Source: Polynucleobacter sp. MWH-Aus1W21 (lineage in GTDB: Bacteria > Pseudomonadota > Gammaproteobacteria > Burkholderiales > Burkholderiaceae). Taken from it: a stretch of 64,000 nucleotides of DNA. Under the pieces are notes generated by a model, which saw only the letters and a list, made by a program, of their open reading frames with translations, ran no database searches and had not been told where the DNA came from. Both the position numbers and the translations under genes were made by a program. This document shows, piece by piece, positions 61,218-64,000 of this stretch (positions within the stretch are counted from its first letter, which is position 1; each line of letters opens with the position of its first letter). The stretch is taken from positions 2,046,001 through 2,110,000 of the forward strand of contig NZ_CP061287.1 of NCBI RefSeq assembly GCF_018687275.1, in the 5' to 3' direction.

Positions 61218-62240
61218 TTAGGATTCGATTTTGGGATCGCGCCCCATGAGCTTTTTAACAGCGTCATGTGGATTTAATTTTCCGGACAACACTTCGCCCA
61301 TCATGGCGGTAATAGGCATCTCCACACCAAGACGTTTAGCCAAGTCTCCAACAGCTTGGGCGCATAGTACGCCCTCAGCAACGTGACCAAGACTAGCAAG
61401 TATTTCTGGCAATGATTTTCCAGCCGCAAGTTCAAGACCAACACGACGATTGCGAGAAAGATCACCTGTTGCGGTCAAAATTAGATCGCCGACCCCAGTT
61501 AAACCCATACAAGTTTCTGACTTACCGCCTGCCGCCTTTACTAAGCGCATCATTTCAGCCAAACCGCGCGTCAAAACTGCAGCACGTGCATTTAGCCCCA
61601 AATCCAATCCATCACCAATACCGGCAGCAATAGCTAATACATTCTTAATGGCGCCACCCAATTCAACGCCAATCAAATCATCACTTGAGTAAACGCGCAT
61701 ATTGCCGTGATGGAAAGCGGCTTGAACAGCTTCGCAAAGTTTTGGAGATTTACTTGCAACAGTTAAGGCACATGGCATCCCTGCGCCAACCTCACGCGCA
61801 AAGCTTGGGCCAGATAAGGCGCCATACGAATGTGCAATGCCATGTGAGTGAATTTTGCTTTCACGCTCTACCACTTGATGCGGCAACAAAGCAGTATCCG
61901 GCTCCAGGCCTTTGCATAGCCAAATAATATTGAGAGGATGTTCAGCAACCTTCAGTACTTGAGAAATCGTTTCAGAAAGCCCAGACATTGGCGTAGCAAT
62001 GACTAAAAGATCATCACTCGAGAGTCTTTTAATCGCTGCAGCAAAGTCACTTTCAAACTTTATACCCTTGGGTAATTTAACGCCCAAAAGATAGGTGCGG
62101 TTTTCACCACTCTCTTGAATATTATCTAGTTGTTGTTTGTTACGTGACCACAAACAAACATCACCTTCACGAAGGTGACGAGTGGCCTGTGCGGCCATCG
62201 CCGTTCCCCAAGCGCCAGCACCAAGCAGTGTCACTTTCAT
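61218..62240 (-). CDS. gpsA: Glycerol-3-phosphate dehydrogenase [NAD(P)+]
   Basis: GpsA makes glycerol-3-phosphate for phospholipids. The dinucleotide fold begins LLGAGAWGTAMA (about 5-16); the catalytic lysine is in LGGAIKNVLAIAAGIGDGL near 190, and GLTGVGDLILTATGDLSRNRRVG follows (split across the substrate loop). The frame extends to a GTG at 62255, but the ATG at 62240 (MKVTLLGAG) fits the family. The protein is 340 residues. The secB-gpsA order is common. Confidence 0.96.
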   Translation of the reverse strand: MKVTLLGAGAWGTAMAAQATRHLREGDVCLWSRNKQQLDNIQESGENRTYLLGVKLPKGIKFESDFAAAIKRLSSDDLLVIATPMSGLSETISQVLKVAEHPLNIIWLCKGLEPDTALLPHQVVERESKIHSHGIAHSYGALSGPSFAREVGAGMPCALTVASKSPKLCEAVQAAFHHGNMRVYSSDDLIGVELGGAIKNVLAIAAGIGDGLDLGLNARAAVLTRGLAEMMRLVKAAGGKSETCMGLTGVGDLILTATGDLSRNRRVGLELAAGKSLPEILASLGHVAEGVLCAQAVGDLAKRLGVEMPITAMMGEVLSGKLNPHDAVKKLMGRDPKIES

Positions 62241-62263
62241 GATCTGTGGGCTCACTTAAAAAC

Positions 62264-62776
62264 TTAGTGAGGCTTACTCTCAGTTGCTACGCCTTCTTTT
62301 GCGGCGGCTTCTTGTTGCGCCTGCATCAAACGATGCTCGTACATGCCATGGAAATTAATTTCATTTAAATGAATTGGCTGGAACCCTGCACGACTAATAA
62401 TATCGGCGATATTTGAACGTAAGTATGGGTACAAAATAGTTGGGCAAGCAATGCCAAGCATTGGGTCAATTTGCTCAACAGGAATATTGCTGAACTCAAA
62501 AATACCCGCTTGTTTAGCTTCGACTAAGAACAACACTTTTGCATCTACCTTGGCAGTTACAGTGGAACTCAAGGCTACCTCGAAGATACCCTCACTCAAA
62601 GGAGCGACAGAGATATCAATCTCTACTTGCACTTGCGGCTCAGAAGCAACCAACAAAATCTGCGGTGCATTAGGCTGCTCAAGCGACAAATCTTTTAAAT
62701 AGATACGCTGAATTTGAAATCCAGGCTCTTTAGATTGTTCATTACTTACTTGGGGTGCGGAGGATTGTTCAGCCAT
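62264..62776 (-). CDS. secB: Protein-export chaperone SecB
   Basis: SecB is a tetrameric cytoplasmic chaperone that keeps preproteins unfolded for SecA. FQIQRIYLKDLSLEQPNAP (about 21-39), EVALSSTVTAK, AGIFEFSNIP and CPTILYPYLRSNIADIISRAGFQPIHL (core) match the family. The 170 residues include a short N-terminal tail. It lies between grxC and gpsA. Confidence 0.97.
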   Translation of the reverse strand: MAEQSSAPQVSNEQSKEPGFQIQRIYLKDLSLEQPNAPQILLVASEPQVQVEIDISVAPLSEGIFEVALSSTVTAKVDAKVLFLVEAKQAGIFEFSNIPVEQIDPMLGIACPTILYPYLRSNIADIISRAGFQPIHLNEINFHGMYEHRLMQAQQEAAAKEGVATESKPH

Positions 62777-62805
62777 TGCTAACTTTCTTTTGTATGTTTA
62801 ATCTA

Positions 62806-63060
62806 TTAAGCCAACAAAGGATCAAGCTTGCCAGCGCGATCCAATGCCACTAAGTCGTCATAGCCACCAACGTGGGTATCACCAATATAAATCTGCGGGA
62901 CAGTACGGCGACCAGTACGCGTCATCATGATTTCGCGCTGTGATGGGTCGCGATCAATCAAAATCTTTTCTAGGTTGGCCACGCCTTTTTTGATCAATAG
63001 CTTTTCCGCCATAACGCAATATGGGCAAACTTGAGTGCTGTACATCGTTACTGGAGACAT
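62806..63060 (-). CDS. grxC: Glutaredoxin 3
   Basis: GrxC is a thiol-disulfide oxidoreductase using glutathione. The active site is CPYC (about 12-15), followed by TVPQIYIGDTHVGGYDDL, which binds glutathione. The frame continues to 63165 through the rhodanese gene; the ATG at 63060, giving MSPVTMYST and 84 residues, is the family-like start. It follows the rhodanese gene by 10 bp and precedes secB. Confidence 0.96.
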   Translation of the reverse strand: MSPVTMYSTQVCPYCVMAEKLLIKKGVANLEKILIDRDPSQREIMMTRTGRRTVPQIYIGDTHVGGYDDLVALDRAGKLDPLLA

Positions 63061-63070
63061 TGACTTCTCC

Positions 63071-63484
63071 TTACTTAACCAAAGGAAGGGCTGCCGCTTT
63101 CCAGGCCTGCACACCGCCTTCCAATACCCCCGCCTCAGCAAAACCCAATTTTTGGGCTTCAGCAAGGAGCTTGCGGGATTGGACGCCAGTGTCGCAAACT
63201 AAGATGACAGGAAGCTTGCGATCTAACTTGAGCTTCTCAATGGCGGCAGTCAAGGCAGCAGAATTGGCAAATTTGGCGCCAGGTAGGTGCCCAGCTTTGT
63301 AATCCTCCTCGGAACGCAGATCAAGCACATATGCTTTACGACGATTAATCCAAATCGTTGCCTCTGTAGGCGACAAGCCTTTTCCGCCAATAAGCGTAGA
63401 TAATGTGGGTAGGAAAAGCGCTGCGCCCGAAACCAGAAGGAGGGCGATAAGCGCTAAATTATCAATTTGCGTGAGAAAGTTCAT
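63071..63484 (-). CDS. Membrane-anchored rhodanese-like protein
   Basis: One N-terminal helix (about 9-30) is followed by a single rhodanese domain with the active loop CDTGVQS (about 98-104) after LPVILV. Single-domain rhodaneses handle sulfane sulfur. Placement before grxC and secB is usual in beta- and gammaproteobacteria (YibN-like). The ATG at 63484 is preferred to the GTG just before it, giving 137 residues. It is divergent from gpmA with a 22 bp gap. Confidence 0.9.
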   Translation of the reverse strand: MNFLTQIDNLALIALLLVSGAALFLPTLSTLIGGKGLSPTEATIWINRRKAYVLDLRSEEDYKAGHLPGAKFANSAALTAAIEKLKLDRKLPVILVCDTGVQSRKLLAEAQKLGFAEAGVLEGGVQAWKAAALPLVK

Positions 63485-63506
63485 CACCGGATTATAGAAT
63501 GGCTCT

Positions 63507-64000
63507 ATGAAACAACTTGTCCTTATTCGTCATGGCGAATCCGCCTGGAACCTTGAAAACCGCTTCACTGGCTGGGCGGACGTTGACTTAACCCCAAAAG
63601 GCGCTGAACAAGCCTTAGCAGCAGGTGCAAATCTCAAAAAAGCAGGCTATGAATTTGATATTGCCTATACCTCTGTTTTAAGGCGTGCCATACGCACCCT
63701 CTGGAATGTGCAAGACACCATGGACCTTATGTGGTTACCCGTTGTGCATAGCTGGCGACTTAATGAACGCCACTATGGCGCCCTCACCGGACTCAATAAA
63801 GCAGAAACTGCTCAAAAATATGGGGACGAACAAGTGCATATTTGGCGACGCTCATATGACGTGCGCCCGCCATTGCTAGAAAACGAAGATGAGCGCAATC
63901 CCAAAAATGATCCGCGCTACTCCAAACTCAATACTTCAGACATCCCATTGGGTGAATGTCTGAAAGATAACGTTGAACGTGTATTGCCATTATGGAATGA
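63507..64000 (+). CDS. gpmA: 2,3-bisphosphoglycerate-dependent phosphoglycerate mutase, 3' end cut by window edge
   Basis: GpmA interconverts 3- and 2-phosphoglycerate in glycolysis and gluconeogenesis. The phosphohistidine is H9 in LIRHGESAWN, FTGWADVDLTPKG follows, and RLNERHYGALTG holds the catalytic glutamate. LRRAIRTLWNV is also typical. About 164 codons are present; a full protein has about 230-250, so roughly a third lies beyond the window. A TATAGAAT-like -10 lies just before the start. Confidence 0.95.
   Translation, partial: MKQLVLIRHGESAWNLENRFTGWADVDLTPKGAEQALAAGANLKKAGYEFDIAYTSVLRRAIRTLWNVQDTMDLMWLPVVHSWRLNERHYGALTGLNKAETAQKYGDEQVHIWRRSYDVRPPLLENEDERNPKNDPRYSKLNTSDIPLGECLKDNVERVLPLWN

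Noticed and set aside
63061..63165. N-terminal extension of grxC
   Set aside because: It would overlap the rhodanese gene by about 95 bp; MSPVTMYSTQVCPYC is the normal glutaredoxin start.
1..64000. CRISPR arrays, insertion sequences, prophage or toxin-antitoxin gene pairs
   Set aside because: No spaced direct repeats, transposase, integrase or paired small toxin/antitoxin frames were seen; all long frames fit core housekeeping genes.

Overview
The window is a 64 kb stretch of chromosomal core genome from a betaproteobacterium. Gene content, gene order and moderate GC with AT-rich spacers point to Burkholderiaceae, and the compact spacing best fits a Polynucleobacter-like freshwater lineage; that genus call is inference. 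Supporting neighbourhoods are ubiE/Tim44-like/ubiJ/ubiB/DUF502/aspS/nudB, the kdsD-kdsC-lptCAB-hpf-ptsN-hprK-rapZ run, ispE/tRNA-Gln/prs/rplY/pth, and a ctaCDGE cytochrome oxidase cluster followed by SURF1, ctaA, ctaB and SCO. No insertion sequence, prophage, CRISPR array or island was seen.

Layout. 0-5 kb: anmK (cut by the left edge), erpA, argC, rpsI-rplM, a probable anti-Shine-Dalgarno small RNA, an OsmC protein and RNase P RNA. 5-20 kb, nearly all minus strand: pyrC, glycerate 2-kinase, an Atm1-type ABC exporter, nudB, aspS, DUF502, the ubiquinone genes ubiB/ubiJ/ubiE with a Tim44-like protein, DUF971, and a 1279-residue FAD/Fe-S oxidoreductase. 20-30 kb: ilvA with a 5'-nucleotidase and queF, ssb, an MFS transporter, uvrA and a Kef-type antiporter. 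30-37 kb: KDO synthesis and LPS export genes running into hpf, ptsN, hprK and rapZ, with no rpoN in its usual place. 37-44 kb: mutY, mutM, a TPR-LolB fusion, ispE, tRNA-Gln(UUG), prs, rplY and pth. 44-50 kb: ferredoxin, coaD, rsmD, an active/inactive M16 peptidase pair, ftsY, and rpoH behind a perfect CIRCE operator. 50-59 kb: the aa3/caa3-type cytochrome c oxidase cluster with its heme A and copper assembly factors. 59-64 kb: a degenerate methyltransferase, comF, trmL, gpsA, secB, grxC, a rhodanese and the start of gpmA (cut by the right edge).

How the genes work together. Much of the window serves the cell envelope and respiration. kdsD/kdsC make KDO; lptC/A/B and the LolB domain serve outer-membrane assembly; ubiE/J/B make ubiquinone; cyoE/ctaA make heme A for the oxidase encoded beside them. 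Regulation visible in the sequence is modest: intrinsic terminators at convergent gene ends, a CIRCE/HrcA operator on rpoH, a strong promoter for the oxidase operon, and a structured leader before ilvA.

I found no clearly new multi-gene system. The most rewarding items are the anti-SD sRNA (3757-3861), the CIRCE-rpoH link, the TPR-LolB fusion, the missing rpoN, the altered MutY iron-sulfur spacing, the terminator abutting the ubiJ start, and the tiny near-leaderless ORF before ctaC. All assignments are from reading the sequence; no database search was run.
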